Shown: in pieces, positions 1-8,742 of the stretch
Position numbering within the stretch: position 1 is the stretch's first letter
Layout: each line of letters starts with the position of its first letter
Origin: an uncultured Cohaesibacter sp.
Lineage (GTDB): Bacteria > Pseudomonadota > Alphaproteobacteria > Rhizobiales > Cohaesibacteraceae
NCBI RefSeq assembly: GCF_963676275.1
Contig: NZ_OY781091.1
Location: 2,148,775 to 2,212,774, forward strand
Direction: 5' to 3'
Length of the DNA stretch: 64,000 nt
Translations under genes and position numbers: made by a program
The notes under the pieces: generated by a model
Databases searched by the model: none
What the model saw: only the letters and a program-made list of their open reading frames with translations
What the model was told of the DNA's origin: nothing

Positions 1-381
1 CTGATCGAGCATGCGATGGACGCGATTACCGAAGAGGATTTTGCTGAGGCTCAGAAATTCCTCGATGCCATGCGCCACGCTCCGGTCAAGGATTGGGGGC
101 CGCTCAACTGGCAGTTCCACGAGGCGCTTTACCGAGCCGCCAACAAGCCGACCACCCTCAAACTGCTCAAGCGCGTGCATGACAATGCCGACCGCTATGT
201 GCGGCTTCAGCTGCGCCTGTCAAAAGACGCGCAGGAGAGGGCACACCGCCAACATCAGGCACTGATTGACGCAGCCCATATGAAAGACAAATATCTGGCC
301 AGCCGGCTGTTGACCGAGCATATCAATAGCATCAAGACGCAATTGATTGCCTCTGTCGCCACCATCCGGACCAAAGCCTGA
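1..381 (+). CDS. GntR-family transcriptional regulator, FCD domain (5' end missing)
   Basis: The open frame runs in from the left edge, so the DNA-binding N-terminus lies outside the window. The 126 visible residues are all-helical and match the FCD ligand-binding half of FadR/VanR-type GntR regulators: the NWQFHEALYRAA stretch followed by HDNADRYVRLQ and RAHRQHQALIDA is the usual HxxH helix arrangement that holds a metal or carboxylate effector. Such proteins are cytoplasmic repressors of nearby catabolic genes; the target here cannot be judged because the neighbourhood lies to the left. The ATG at 16 is internal, not the true start. The family call is firm; the effector is unknown. Confidence 0.85.
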   Translation: MIEHAMDAITEEDFAEAQKFLDAMRHAPVKDWGPLNWQFHEALYRAANKPTTLKLLKRVHDNADRYVRLQLRLSKDAQERAHRQHQALIDAAHMKDKYLASRLLTEHINSIKTQLIASVATIRTKA

Positions 382-385
382 GCGC

Positions 386-463
386 GATCCTCAATGGTCG
401 ATCATCAGGGGGTGATCCTCAGGACGATCCTCAGAGTTTGTTCCTCAAGGGGCAAAGCCCCTT
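386..463 (+). repeat. Short GATCCTCA direct repeats and GC hairpin after the GntR gene
   Basis: GATCCTCA occurs at 386-393, 414-421 and 426-433. It is followed by a hairpin with arms AAGGGGC (447-453) and GCCCCTT (457-463) around an AAA loop. There is no T-run after the hairpin, so it is at best a weak terminator for the GntR gene. Confidence 0.4.
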
Positions 464-568
464 GGCAGGCCGCAGGGCCATGTTTTCAAAATGCTCTATT
501 TGAAGAAGACATCTGATAAAGATTACTGACCCGATCGGAGAGGCTTTTACTCCAGCTCCGGTTGGCGG

Positions 569-1258
569 TCAGTTCTCAAGGGCTTTGGGCCAGGTTTCGA
601 GGGTTTTGGGAATGTCGAGGAAACTGTCCAGCACCAGATCTGCGCCCAATTCGGCGGAAGGAACTGCCGTATAGCCATAGCTCATGACAATGACGGGGAT
701 GCCTGCCGCACGCGCGGACTGGACATCGGCCTGACTGTCTCCGATCAGGATGGCTTCCTCACATTTGCCTCCGGCCCGATTGATTGCCGAGAAGACATGA
801 TCGGGATGAGGCTTCTTGTTCGGCACGGTGTCTGAACCGCAAATGGAGGCGAAATAATCCGCAATCCCGATCTGGTCGAGCAGATCGATCGACAGATGCT
901 CGGTCTTGTTGGTGCAAACGCTCATGCGGATGTCATTGGCCTTGAACATCTCCAGCACATCCTTTACGCCGGGAAACAGCTGGCTGTTCTTGCAGATATT
1001 CTCGCTGTAATGCGCCAGAAATTGCGCATGGGCAATATCTAGGGCCTCTTCGGACAATGTCTTGTTATAATGGGACATGCTGCGCTCGATTGTGATCCTT
1101 GCGCCAAAGCCGACAGTGTTGCGCACCTTTTCAACGGAAAAGGGAGCAAGCTGATATTGCGCCAATACATGATTGAGTGCCCCCGTCAAATCAGGAGCGG
1201 TATCCACCAATGTGCCGTCAAGATCGAACAGAACGCAGGAAAAACGTCTAGAAGTCAT
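569..1258 (-). CDS. gph: Phosphoglycolate phosphatase, HAD family
   Basis: A 229-residue HAD hydrolase that dephosphorylates 2-phosphoglycolate, which arises from Rubisco oxygenation or repair of 3'-phosphoglycolate DNA ends. Motif I is DLDGTLVD with nucleophile D12 and acid/base D14; motif II is the Thr/Asn after SVC near 113-117; the motif III lysine lies in NKKPHPD near 148; motif IV is GDSQAD at about 173-178. The helical cap lies between motifs I and II. Length and order fit bacterial Gph. Other HAD phosphatases such as pyrophosphatase PpaX share the layout, so the substrate is inferred. It is divergent from rpiA across about 320 bases. Confidence 0.85.
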   Translation of the reverse strand: MTSRRFSCVLFDLDGTLVDTAPDLTGALNHVLAQYQLAPFSVEKVRNTVGFGARITIERSMSHYNKTLSEEALDIAHAQFLAHYSENICKNSQLFPGVKDVLEMFKANDIRMSVCTNKTEHLSIDLLDQIGIADYFASICGSDTVPNKKPHPDHVFSAINRAGGKCEEAILIGDSQADVQSARAAGIPVIVMSYGYTAVPSAELGADLVLDSFLDIPKTLETWPKALEN

Positions 1259-1581
1259 AAAGAAAAATCCGTGTCATTGGTTTGATATGGAAAAAGGAAA
1301 CAGCGGCGGGTCTGCGTGTGACATATTGGATCGGGCCTTTCGAATCAATTTGTCAAAATGGCGCAAACACCCTAAGGATAGCCTGAAAAGCTCCGTAAGG
1401 CATAGCTGCAAGCCCCTTTGTGGCACTTGGTTTCAACCCGGTGGCATGATATGAGCGGGGCAGGGCAGCCAAGAGGGATTGAACGAGCAGGCTTGTTCAT
1501 CTGCCCGGGATGGAGCCAAGCCGTTGTCTGGTGAATTTTGGCAGCGGGCCTGATAATTTGAAGAGACTAGACAGTAAGATC
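1259..1581. other. Divergent intergenic region between gph and rpiA
   Basis: About 320 bases that should carry the promoters of both gph and rpiA. I see no convincing hairpin, operator or small gene. A longer rpiA reading from 1510 is possible, but it would add a non-conserved leader. Confidence 0.4.
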
Positions 1582-2280
1582 ATGAGCGAACAGCTGAAAA
1601 GACAAGCGGCGGCAGCTGCATTGGAATTTGTGGAAGACGGCATGAAACTCGGTATTGGAACCGGTTCGACTGCCCTCCATTTTGTTGAACTTCTGGGAGA
1701 GAAGGTGGCTGCCGGAATGTCGGTCATCGGCGTTCCGACCTCCGAGCGTACCGCCCAGCTTTGCAAGATCAACGGCGTGCCTCTGACCACTCTGGAAGAA
1801 ACCCCGCAGCTTGACCTGACGGTGGATGGCGCGGACGAGATTGACCCGAAAATGCGCCTGATCAAAGGCGGCGGCGGCGCTCTGCTGCGTGAGAAAATTG
1901 TGGCTTCTGCCTCCAAAAACATGATCGTGATTGCAGACAAGAGCAAAATCGTCGATACACTCGGCGCTTTCCCGCTGCCAATCGAAGTCATGCCATTCGG
2001 CCTTGGCTCGACGATGATCGCGCTGGAGAATGTGTGCAAACACTATGGCATGCAGGGAACCCTTACCCAGCGCAAGGCCTCTGACGGCACGAATTTTGTG
2101 ACTGATGGAAAGCATTATATCATTGATGCAACATTTGGCCGTATTTCTGATGTAGAGGGACTGGACACAGCATTGCGCGCGATTCCGGGGGTTGTAGAAA
2201 CCGGATTGTTCGTTGGCATCGCCACAAAAGCAGTTGTTGCTGGCGAAGACGGGGTATCCATCATTGACCCTGTCAGCTAA
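1582..2280 (+). CDS. rpiA: Ribose-5-phosphate isomerase A
   Basis: Interconverts ribose 5-phosphate and ribulose 5-phosphate in the non-oxidative pentose phosphate pathway. From the ATG at 1582 it is 232 residues, close to the E. coli enzyme. The phosphate-binding GTGST lies at 26-30, the DGADEID active-site loop at 82-88, and the [11 protein letters not shown] segment at 95-105 carries the catalytic glutamate (E104). An in-frame ATG at 1510 would add 24 residues with no family match, so the shorter start is preferred. The DUF2059 gene follows 48 bases later on the same strand and may be co-transcribed. Confidence 0.95.
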   Translation: MSEQLKRQAAAAALEFVEDGMKLGIGTGSTALHFVELLGEKVAAGMSVIGVPTSERTAQLCKINGVPLTTLEETPQLDLTVDGADEIDPKMRLIKGGGGALLREKIVASASKNMIVIADKSKIVDTLGAFPLPIEVMPFGLGSTMIALENVCKHYGMQGTLTQRKASDGTNFVTDGKHYIIDATFGRISDVEGLDTALRAIPGVVETGLFVGIATKAVVAGEDGVSIIDPVS

Positions 2281-2328
2281 GCTGCACCGAATTTGATTAT
2301 CATGAGATTTTCGCAAAAGGACTGAAAC

Positions 2329-2877
2329 ATGAAAAAAACTGCCCTTGCCTCCACGCTGTCCGCCTTGGTGATTTGCGTAGGCATGTCAGCTTCGGCTTTT
2401 GCCCAAGATGCAAAGGCTCAGGCAGGAAGCTCAACGGATCAGGCTGCGCAGGTGGTCGATTCTCACATGCAGGTCGCGATTGATGTCGTCGAGCAGACCG
2501 GCACCGTTCCGCCCTATGCCGATACTCTGAAGGGCATCGCCCTCAATTCCAAGAGATGGCTGATCCGCGAAAATCCGAGTGCTGAAAAAGACATCATTGC
2601 AACGGTCGATGAAATCGCAAAGAAATATGAGAATGATCGTCCGGAGCTGGTGCGCTCCATTGCAATTGCATGGACACGCTATCTGAAAGAAGAAGAACTC
2701 AAGGAAGTTCTTGCCTTCTTCAAAACGCCTGCCGGTCAGAAATTTGCCAACTACCAGCCTCGCATTCTTGGGGAATCCGTGCGCGGGGTTCAGGAATTTG
2801 GTGCCATCATGACCAACGTGATCGTCAAGTCGGCAAAAGAAGAACTGAACAAAAAAGGCTATAAATTCTCCGAATAG
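2329..2877 (+). CDS. Secreted DUF2059 domain protein
   Basis: A 182-residue exported protein. Residues 1-25 form a typical Sec signal peptide (KK start, hydrophobic core, cleavage after AFA). The remainder is helical, and the segment with EEELKEVLAFFKTPAGQKF is the hallmark of DUF2059, a periplasmic family of unknown biochemical role in alphaproteobacteria. It sits 48 bases after rpiA and is followed by a strong terminator at 2906-2939, so the two probably form one transcript. No catalytic motif is visible. Confidence 0.85.
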   Translation: MKKTALASTLSALVICVGMSASAFAQDAKAQAGSSTDQAAQVVDSHMQVAIDVVEQTGTVPPYADTLKGIALNSKRWLIRENPSAEKDIIATVDEIAKKYENDRPELVRSIAIAWTRYLKEEELKEVLAFFKTPAGQKFANYQPRILGESVRGVQEFGAIMTNVIVKSAKEELNKKGYKFSE

Positions 2878-2905
2878 GAGAGAGCCTCTATTCTGATAAG
2901 GTTTG

Positions 2906-2939
2906 AAGGCACGAGTCCCTTTCGGATTTGTGCCTTTTT
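2906..2939 (+). terminator. Rho-independent terminator after the DUF2059 gene
   Basis: A 13-bp stem, left arm AAGGCACGAGTCC and right arm GGATTTGTGCCTT with two G-T pairs, loop CTTTC, followed by a T-run. It ends the rpiA-DUF2059 unit. Confidence 0.85.
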
Positions 2940-3142
2940 GCTTTTCGAGGTGCTGCCGATGGGGCAAGGCTTGCTGTCACATCGCGCTGCAATTTTATTG
3001 ATTACGCAAATAACGCATTAAATCCGGAAATGCCCCTTTCATTCTGCAAGCTGGTCATTATGTTGAAAGCTTGTTGCAAGAAATTCGGGCTTTAAAGGTC
3101 CAGCGCCATGGACGCATGGGGTAAGTTTATAAGATGTGAGGC

Positions 3143-4522
3143 ATGAAGATGAGTGAATTCGATTATGATCTGTTTGTTATCGGGGCTGGCTCCGGGGGCG
3201 TTCGCGCGGCGCGCATGGCGGCAACTCATGGTGCGAAAGTTGCCATCGCCGAAGAATATCGCGTCGGCGGAACATGTGTCATTCGTGGCTGTGTCCCCAA
3301 GAAGCTCATGGTCTATGCATCCAAATTCGCTCACGATTTTGAAGACGCCGCCGGCTTCGGCTGGACCGTGGGAGAAACTTCTTTCGACTGGTCAACGCTC
3401 ATCACGCGCAAGGATGCCGAGATCGATCGCCTCAACGGTCTCTATATCAAAAATCTTGAGCGCCATAATGTCGAAATCATCCAGTCTCGTGCTGAAATTC
3501 AGGCACCACATCGTATCTGGCTGACAGGACAGGAGCGTCATGTGACGGCCCGCTATATTCTCGTCGCAACGGGTGGTCGCCCGAACCTGCCGACAGATTT
3601 GCCCGGCGCCGAACATCTGATCACGTCCAATGAAGTGTTTCATCTGGACAAGATGCCCGATAGGGTGGTGGTCGTTGGTGCGGGCTATATCGCGCTTGAA
3701 TTTGCTTGCATTTTTAACGGACTGGGGGCGGAAACCACCGTCCTCTACCGTGGCGAGGAAATCCTCAGGGGCTTTGATGACGACATTCGCGAAAGCCTGC
3801 ATGAGGAAATGGAAAAGCGCGGTATTCGTATCCTGACACAAGACAATCTCGCCTCTGTCGAGAAGAAAGAAGAAGGGCTCACAGTCAGGACAATCGCCGG
3901 ACGGACGCTTCAGGCCGATCAGGTTCTGTGTGCCATCGGGCGCTCGCCATACACCGACGGACTTGGTCTTGATACCGTCGGTGTCGAGCTTGCCGGAAAT
4001 GGCGCTATCAAGGTGGATGAGTATAACCGCACCAATGTGGATCACATATTCGCTGTGGGCGATGTGACGGATCGGGTCAATCTTACTCCGGTTGCCATTC
4101 GCGAAGGGGCGGCGCTGGCCGAAACCCTCTTTAACAACAATCCGACCACTACCGATTATGAGAATATCGCGACAGCTGTCTTCACCCAGCCGGAAATCGG
4201 CACCGTTGGCATGACCGAGGCCGAGGCAACGAAGGCTTATGGCAACCTCGACATCTATTCGGCCAAATTCCGTCCGATGAAAAACACGCTGGCTGGCAAT
4301 GATGAAAAGATGCTCATGAAGATCATCGTCGCAGCCGATAGCGGCAAAGTCGTCGGCTGCCATATCCTCGGTCCTGATGCCGGTGAAATGTCGCAATTGC
4401 TGGGCATCGCGGTCAAGATGGGCGCGACCAAGGCGGATTTCGACGCCACCGTCGCCGTGCATCCCACTGCAGCCGAAGAGCTGGTGACAATGAAGGAGCC
4501 AACAAGGCGCGTGCGCGCATAA
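3143..4522 (+). CDS. gor: Glutathione-disulfide reductase
   Basis: A 459-residue class I flavoprotein disulfide reductase that uses NADPH to reduce GSSG and keep the cytosolic thiol pool reduced. FAD-binding GAGSGG is at 14-19, the redox-active pair CVIRGC at 45-50, the NADPH-binding GAGYIALE near residue 178, and the C-terminal HPTAAEE carries the catalytic His/Glu. The CVIRGC spacing and the following VPKK are the plant/alphaproteobacterial glutathione reductase form rather than lipoamide dehydrogenase. An in-frame ATG two codons in (3149) is an equally good start. The downstream acetyltransferase begins 9 bases after the stop. Confidence 0.95.
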   Translation: MKMSEFDYDLFVIGAGSGGVRAARMAATHGAKVAIAEEYRVGGTCVIRGCVPKKLMVYASKFAHDFEDAAGFGWTVGETSFDWSTLITRKDAEIDRLNGLYIKNLERHNVEIIQSRAEIQAPHRIWLTGQERHVTARYILVATGGRPNLPTDLPGAEHLITSNEVFHLDKMPDRVVVVGAGYIALEFACIFNGLGAETTVLYRGEEILRGFDDDIRESLHEEMEKRGIRILTQDNLASVEKKEEGLTVRTIAGRTLQADQVLCAIGRSPYTDGLGLDTVGVELAGNGAIKVDEYNRTNVDHIFAVGDVTDRVNLTPVAIREGAALAETLFNNNPTTTDYENIATAVFTQPEIGTVGMTEAEATKAYGNLDIYSAKFRPMKNTLAGNDEKMLMKIIVAADSGKVVGCHILGPDAGEMSQLLGIAVKMGATKADFDATVAVHPTAAEELVTMKEPTRRVRA

Positions 4523-4531
4523 GTTATCAAG

Positions 4532-5104
4532 ATGTCGGACCATGAAGAAAGCAAAAGTGATCTGATCACTTCCGAGCCAAGGCCTTCTGAGCCCGCGCGG
4601 CTCATATTGCGGTCCATCGGAGAAGGCGATGTCAGGCTGGCAACCGAATGTGGCCTGCTTGCCTGGCAGAGCAGCATCGGTCGCTATCTGGAGGATTTCG
4701 GTCCGTCTCAATGGATCGAACTGGAAAATGCCTTCGCTCTTTATCTTGCTTCATTCGTCAACCCAAAAACGGACAATGGCAGAAATGAGCGATTGGTCAT
4801 TGCCGAATGTGATGGGGCCATTGCCGGTTTTTGCGGCTATGAAATGAAAGAGGCCTATCTGTCCGACCTTTGGGTCGCACCACAATGGCAGGGCAGGGCC
4901 GTTGGCGCCCAATTGCTCAAGGCCGCACTGCTCGCCCTTAGATTATCCGGTCAGAAAATGATGGCGCTTGAAGTCTTGGCGCAGAATGCCAGAGCCATTG
5001 CCTTTTATCAAAAACATGGATTGGTTGAAACCGCCCGGTGCGTCAAATATGATCCGGTCCTGAAGCGCAAGCTTCTGAAAATATGGATGCAAATGGAACT
5101 CTAG
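4532..5104 (+). CDS. GNAT-family N-acetyltransferase
   Basis: A 190-residue Gcn5-related acetyltransferase. The acetyl-CoA pyrophosphate loop is seen as LSDLWVAPQWQGRAVGAQLL, followed by the ALEVLAQNARAIAFYQKHGL stretch that ends the GNAT fold. The first 20 residues are variable and polar. The acyl acceptor is not predictable. The start follows gor closely, and a gamma-glutamylcyclotransferase-like gene lies downstream, so a gor-GNAT-GGCT transcript linked to thiol metabolism is plausible but only inferred. Confidence 0.85.
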   Translation: MSDHEESKSDLITSEPRPSEPARLILRSIGEGDVRLATECGLLAWQSSIGRYLEDFGPSQWIELENAFALYLASFVNPKTDNGRNERLVIAECDGAIAGFCGYEMKEAYLSDLWVAPQWQGRAVGAQLLKAALLALRLSGQKMMALEVLAQNARAIAFYQKHGLVETARCVKYDPVLKRKLLKIWMQMEL

Positions 5105-5176
5105 TGGCGCGCTTTGCAGCTTCAGGGATCGCTGATCTGGCCAGAAAGCCGCGCCCTCTCGCCTCAGAACTGGACA

Positions 5177-5842
5177 ATGAACGTGACAATTGAAGATGTC
5201 TACGCCAAGCCGGAAAAATGGGTGGCCTATTTCGGCTATGGCTCACTCGTCAATGACAAAACAAGAAACGCCGAAAGCTTTGGTCTGCCGGTAAGGCTGA
5301 GGGGTTATCGGCGTCATTGGTCCGTATGGGAAGCAAGCCCGGAGCGCAAGGCGCTTGGCCTGATGGGCGCCGTTGCGCTTTCCGTAACTGCAAACGCAAA
5401 CGCTTTTTGCGATGGCTTGCTGGTCTTTGATCACAAGGAGCATCTGCCGCAGGTGGATTTGCGCGAAGCGCATTATACGCGTACGCCCATCCATTATGGC
5501 GACATGACCAGCACACAGCCGTTGCCTGAAGGGCTGGATTGCTACATCTATGTCGGTCAGCCGCCTTTGATGAACGACGCTGATGCCAGATATCCGATTT
5601 TGCAATCCTATATTGATGCGGTCATGCAGGGATTCCTGCATAAATTCGGGCAAGAGGGCGTGAAGCGCTTTGTCGAGGAAACCGATGGCTGGCACATTCC
5701 GGTGTTGAGCGACCGGATGCGCCCCATCTATCCGCGCCATGTCAGCCTCACTGACGCGGAAATGGAGCTGGTGGACCAATATGTAACAGCCAGTGGCGCC
5801 CCAAAAGTCACGTTGCAGCAGCTATCCCCCGATATAGGATAA
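5177..5842 (+). CDS. Gamma-glutamylcyclotransferase-like protein
   Basis: A 221-residue protein of the GGCT/AIG2-like beta-barrel superfamily. The substrate-binding YFGYGSLV lies at residues 18-25 and the likely catalytic acid is in the DLREAHYTR segment near residue 95. Family members release 5-oxoproline from gamma-glutamyl compounds such as glutathione (ChaC) or gamma-glutamyl amino acids. An upstream in-frame ATG at 5114 would add 21 poorly conserved residues; the start at 5177 is chosen because the fold begins soon after. Placement two genes after gor fits glutathione turnover, which is inference. Confidence 0.75.
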   Translation: MNVTIEDVYAKPEKWVAYFGYGSLVNDKTRNAESFGLPVRLRGYRRHWSVWEASPERKALGLMGAVALSVTANANAFCDGLLVFDHKEHLPQVDLREAHYTRTPIHYGDMTSTQPLPEGLDCYIYVGQPPLMNDADARYPILQSYIDAVMQGFLHKFGQEGVKRFVEETDGWHIPVLSDRMRPIYPRHVSLTDAEMELVDQYVTASGAPKVTLQQLSPDIG

Positions 5843-6035
5843 AGTCGCTTTGAGGCGCTGCCAATCGGACCTAAAACTATGGTTTATCGTCAGGAACTTG
5901 CCCAGATTGTGTAAGGTGACTTGGCGTGGCGAAAAAGGTGCGCTAAAAGCTGTCCTCAAACAGAGTTCCCGATGCCATCCAGATGCGCATCCTCCGGCTT
6001 GCAGGCCGCCAGATCGGGCAGAAAGGTAGAAGCCG

Positions 6036-6737
6036 ATGACAATCATTGACTCCATCCGCAAAAGCGTTGTTCCCATCCATCCCGAGGGGCACAAATTCAT
6101 TGCCATATTCGCCGTCGCGACCATCATTGTTGGCTGGTTCGTCTCGGCACTTTTCTGGATCGGTTTGTTCCTCACGCTGTGGTGCTGCTACTTCTTCCGC
6201 GATCCGGCTCGCGTGACGCCGCTCAAGAAGGGTCTGGTCATTTCACCGGCCGACGGCATCGTCTCCGGCGTCGGATTGGCAACGCCCCCCAAGGAACTGG
6301 GCCTGAGCAATGAACCCATGATGCGCGTTTCGGTCTTCATGAATGTTTTCAACGTGCATGTGAACCGTGCTCCCATCAAGGGCAAGGTGCTCAAGGTTGC
6401 CTATAAGCCGGGCAAGTTTCTCAATGCCGAACTGGACAAGGCCAGCGAAGACAATGAACGCAACAGCTTGATTCTCGATACGGAATATGGTCCCGTTGGC
6501 GTTACCCAAATTGCCGGCCTTGTGGCCCGGCGTATCGTTTGCTGGGCTGAGGAAGGCGAGGAACTGCCTGTTGGTGAACGCTTCGGTCTCATCCGCTTCG
6601 GCAGCCGCGTTGATGTCTATCTGCCTTCCAACATCGTGCCCAGTGTCGTTGAAGGTCAGACCATGATCGCAGGTGAATCCATTCTGGCCAATATGGAAGG
6701 TCAGCAAGAGGCCGTTGGTGCTCACAGAGAGCAATAG
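6036..6737 (+). CDS. psd: Phosphatidylserine decarboxylase proenzyme
   Basis: Makes phosphatidylethanolamine from phosphatidylserine at the inner membrane. The 233-residue length is the short (PSD-A) form typical of alphaproteobacteria. One or two hydrophobic segments cover about residues 22-52, the [13 protein letters not shown] motif follows, and the C-terminal [11 protein letters not shown] holds the Gly-Ser bond where self-cleavage generates the pyruvoyl cofactor. The phosphatidylserine synthase gene pssA follows directly, so the two steps of the pathway are encoded together. Confidence 0.95.
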   Translation: MTIIDSIRKSVVPIHPEGHKFIAIFAVATIIVGWFVSALFWIGLFLTLWCCYFFRDPARVTPLKKGLVISPADGIVSGVGLATPPKELGLSNEPMMRVSVFMNVFNVHVNRAPIKGKVLKVAYKPGKFLNAELDKASEDNERNSLILDTEYGPVGVTQIAGLVARRIVCWAEEGEELPVGERFGLIRFGSRVDVYLPSNIVPSVVEGQTMIAGESILANMEGQQEAVGAHREQ

Positions 6738-6820
6738 AAATAGAAATAGGGACAAAGCCCTGTTTGGTTCAGAGAGCTGGCAGGGCTGAGTCAAACAGGA
6801 CGCAGCAATGCGAGAAGCCG

Positions 6821-7702
6821 ATGGCAGATGAAGAAGATCACGGACTAAACAATCCGTTTCAGGCCTTTGATCCGGAAGAAACCGGCCCCAGACAGCGGTT
6901 CAAGGCCGTACCCTTCCGCTTGATCGCGCCCAATCTGGTAACGCTGATGGCGCTCTGTGCTGGTCTGACCGGCATACGCATGGCCATTGACGGGCGCTTT
7001 GAAACAGCGCTTCTGGCAATAGCTGCCGCCGCCTTTCTGGATGGTATCGACGGGCGCGTGGCGCGCATGCTCAAGGGCACATCCCGTTTCGGGGCGGAAC
7101 TGGATTCACTGACCGATTTTGTCAATTTCGGCGTCGCTCCGGCCTTGGTGCTTCATGTCTGGATCCTGCATGCCTTCCAGTCGATCGGCTGGATTGGCTC
7201 GCTGCTCTTTGCCATTGCCATGGTCTTGCGTCTTGCCCGCTTCAATGTCGCGCTTGACGACAAGCACCAGCCTGCCTGGAAGAAGAATTTCTTTGTTGGC
7301 ATGCCTGCGCCCGCCGGAGCGCTGGCGGTTCTTGCCCCGATCTATTTGGAATTGTCCGGGCTGCCCCATTCCGATCTGGCCGCGCCGGTCGTGCTCGTCT
7401 ATACCCTGTTCATTGCCATGCTGGTGGTCTCTACCGTGCCGACCTACTCAGGCAAGACCGTTGGACTGCGCATTCCCCGGGCCAACGTTCTGCCCTTGAT
7501 ACTCGGTGTTGTCGCTTTCGTTGCCATCCTCTTTTCCTATCCATGGATAACGATGACGGTGCTGGTGTTGATCTATCTTGCCTCGATCCCCTTTGCCCGC
7601 CGGTCCTGGTATCGGCATGATAGGCAAATGCCAGAAGACAACCCGATTGCCGACGGCATGGTTGCGGGCACCGCTGACGATGATACATCCCAAGAAAAAT
7701 AG
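6821..7702 (+). CDS. pssA: CDP-diacylglycerol--serine O-phosphatidyltransferase
   Basis: Integral membrane enzyme that joins serine to CDP-diacylglycerol, giving the substrate of the upstream Psd. The CDP-alcohol phosphotransferase signature DG-x2-AR-x8-G-x3-D-x3-D is intact in DGRVAR...G...D...D near residues 69-91, and about eight hydrophobic helices follow. The ATG at 6821 gives 293 residues; an in-frame ATG at 6764 would add 19 residues without family support. It is co-directional with psd, with an 83-base gap, and ends before a bidirectional terminator at 7726-7772. Confidence 0.93.
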   Translation: MADEEDHGLNNPFQAFDPEETGPRQRFKAVPFRLIAPNLVTLMALCAGLTGIRMAIDGRFETALLAIAAAAFLDGIDGRVARMLKGTSRFGAELDSLTDFVNFGVAPALVLHVWILHAFQSIGWIGSLLFAIAMVLRLARFNVALDDKHQPAWKKNFFVGMPAPAGALAVLAPIYLELSGLPHSDLAAPVVLVYTLFIAMLVVSTVPTYSGKTVGLRIPRANVLPLILGVVAFVAILFSYPWITMTVLVLIYLASIPFARRSWYRHDRQMPEDNPIADGMVAGTADDDTSQEK

Positions 7703-7725
7703 CACTGGGTTGGGCTCCACACATA

Positions 7726-7772
7726 AAACAGGCTCTTTTCCGCCCGATTGTTGTGCGGGAAAGAGCCTGTTT
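7726..7772. terminator. Bidirectional terminator between pssA and padR
   Basis: A long stem of about 18 bp, left arm beginning AAACAGGCTCTTTTCC (7726) and right arm GGGAAAGAGCCTGTTT ending at 7772, with A- and T-rich flanks on both sides. It serves the convergent pssA (+) and padR (-) genes. Confidence 0.8.
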
Positions 7773-7817
7773 ATCTGCCCGCCCAAGCTTAATGCTCGGG
7801 CCATGGCGTGTTGGTTA

Positions 7818-8588
7818 TTAGAGTTCTTCGGACAAGGCGAGCAGTTTCTGAACGATCCTGCTTGAAGAGGAAGGATCTTCCTTGATCTTGCGAGCGGCCA
7901 CTTCGCGCAGATTGAGCAGGGCTGTTTCAACGCTGAGCGGTAGCGGCTCACCGTGGGGTTTGATCCCCTCATTCTCTTTTTCCGCCCGCGCACCCAGAGC
8001 CTTCAGATTTTCGATGATCCGGTCGGCTTCTTTGCGGTTTTCATCCAGATATTCAATGCCTGCCGCCGTTATCGCGTAGCTCTTCTTGTTGCCGTCGCTA
8101 TGCACCGCGCAATATCCGGCTTCTTCCAGATAGGTAAGGGTCGGATAGATGACACCCGGACTGGGGGCATAGAAGCTGTTTGTCAGGGCTTCCACTTCCT
8201 TGATGATGTCATAGCCATGGCGCGGCTCCTGTTCGATGAGCTTGAGGCTCAGCAGACGAATGTCGCCCTGACCGAGAAACCGCCCTCTGCGACGCCCGCC
8301 GCCGCCATTGCCAAAGCGTGACCCCCGGCCTCCGCCAAAGCCACCGCCGGAGCGTCCTCCACCCCTGAAGCCGGAACGGGAGGGCTCTTGGTCTGACGCA
8401 AATTTCTCTTGCCGACCATGGCCTCGACCCAGACCTCTTCCTCTCTTGTGGTGATCCCGGGATTCCTCTTCGCCATGCCTGTCATGATCGCCAAAATGGC
8501 CAAAGTGATGTCCGCGCGGGCCAAACGGCGCTTGTTCCGAGCGTTGATGGCGCCCATGGCGCGAGGAGTAGATATCTTGTTCAATCAT
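7818..8588 (-). CDS. PadR-family regulator with Gly/His/Arg-rich N-terminal extension
   Basis: A 256-residue protein. Residues 1 to about 95 are low-complexity, rich in Gly, Arg and His with no predicted fold; the PadR winged helix follows with LLSLKLIEQEPRHGYDIIKEVE and the SPGVIYPTLTYLEEAGY recognition segment, then a helical C-terminus. This layout resembles the nickel-responsive PadR protein YqjI/NfeR of E. coli, whose N-terminus is also His/Gly-rich, so metal sensing is a reasonable guess but unproven. The start is fixed by a strong AGGAGA ribosome binding site. Two perfect palindromes lie in its promoter (8613-8626 and 8651-8664), which implies autoregulation. Confidence 0.85.
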   Translation of the reverse strand: MIEQDIYSSRHGRHQRSEQAPFGPRGHHFGHFGDHDRHGEEESRDHHKRGRGLGRGHGRQEKFASDQEPSRSGFRGGGRSGGGFGGGRGSRFGNGGGGRRRGRFLGQGDIRLLSLKLIEQEPRHGYDIIKEVEALTNSFYAPSPGVIYPTLTYLEEAGYCAVHSDGNKKSYAITAAGIEYLDENRKEADRIIENLKALGARAEKENEGIKPHGEPLPLSVETALLNLREVAARKIKEDPSSSSRIVQKLLALSEEL

Positions 8589-8612
8589 TGTCTTCTCCTG
8601 TGCTGATATAAC

Positions 8613-8626
8613 TAAGATATATCTTA
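8613..8626. promoter_or_regulatory. PadR operator palindrome 1
   Basis: TAAGATATATCTTA, a perfect 14-bp palindrome 25 bases upstream of the padR start. A second copy sits 38 bp away (centre to centre). AT-rich dyads with this ATAT core are typical PadR binding sites. Assignment to the adjacent regulator is inference from position and duplication. Confidence 0.75.
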
Positions 8627-8650
8627 AATAGACCGACGCAGGCGAAATTT

Positions 8651-8664
8651 CAAGATATATCTTA
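8651..8664. promoter_or_regulatory. PadR operator palindrome 2
   Basis: CAAGATATATCTTA, which shares the perfect 12-bp core AAGATATATCTT with the site at 8613-8626. It lies between the efflux operon terminator and the padR gene, so both copies most likely control padR alone. Confidence 0.75.
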
Positions 8665-8676
8665 AATATATTTTAC

Positions 8677-8707
8677 AAAAAAGCCCACCGCCTGTCTCAA
8701 GCGGTGG
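8677..8707 (-). terminator. Terminator of the RND efflux operon
   Basis: On the minus strand, stem CCACCGC / GCGGTGG around a nine-base loop is followed by GCTTTTTTG. It separates the efflux operon from the downstream padR promoter. Confidence 0.85.
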
Positions 8708-8742
8708 ACTATCATCTTTTCCCAGTTGGTGTAGACCCCTGA

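Noticed and set aside
3392-4711. Minus-strand open frame opposite gor
   Set aside because: Antisense shadow; gor has all catalytic motifs on the plus strand.
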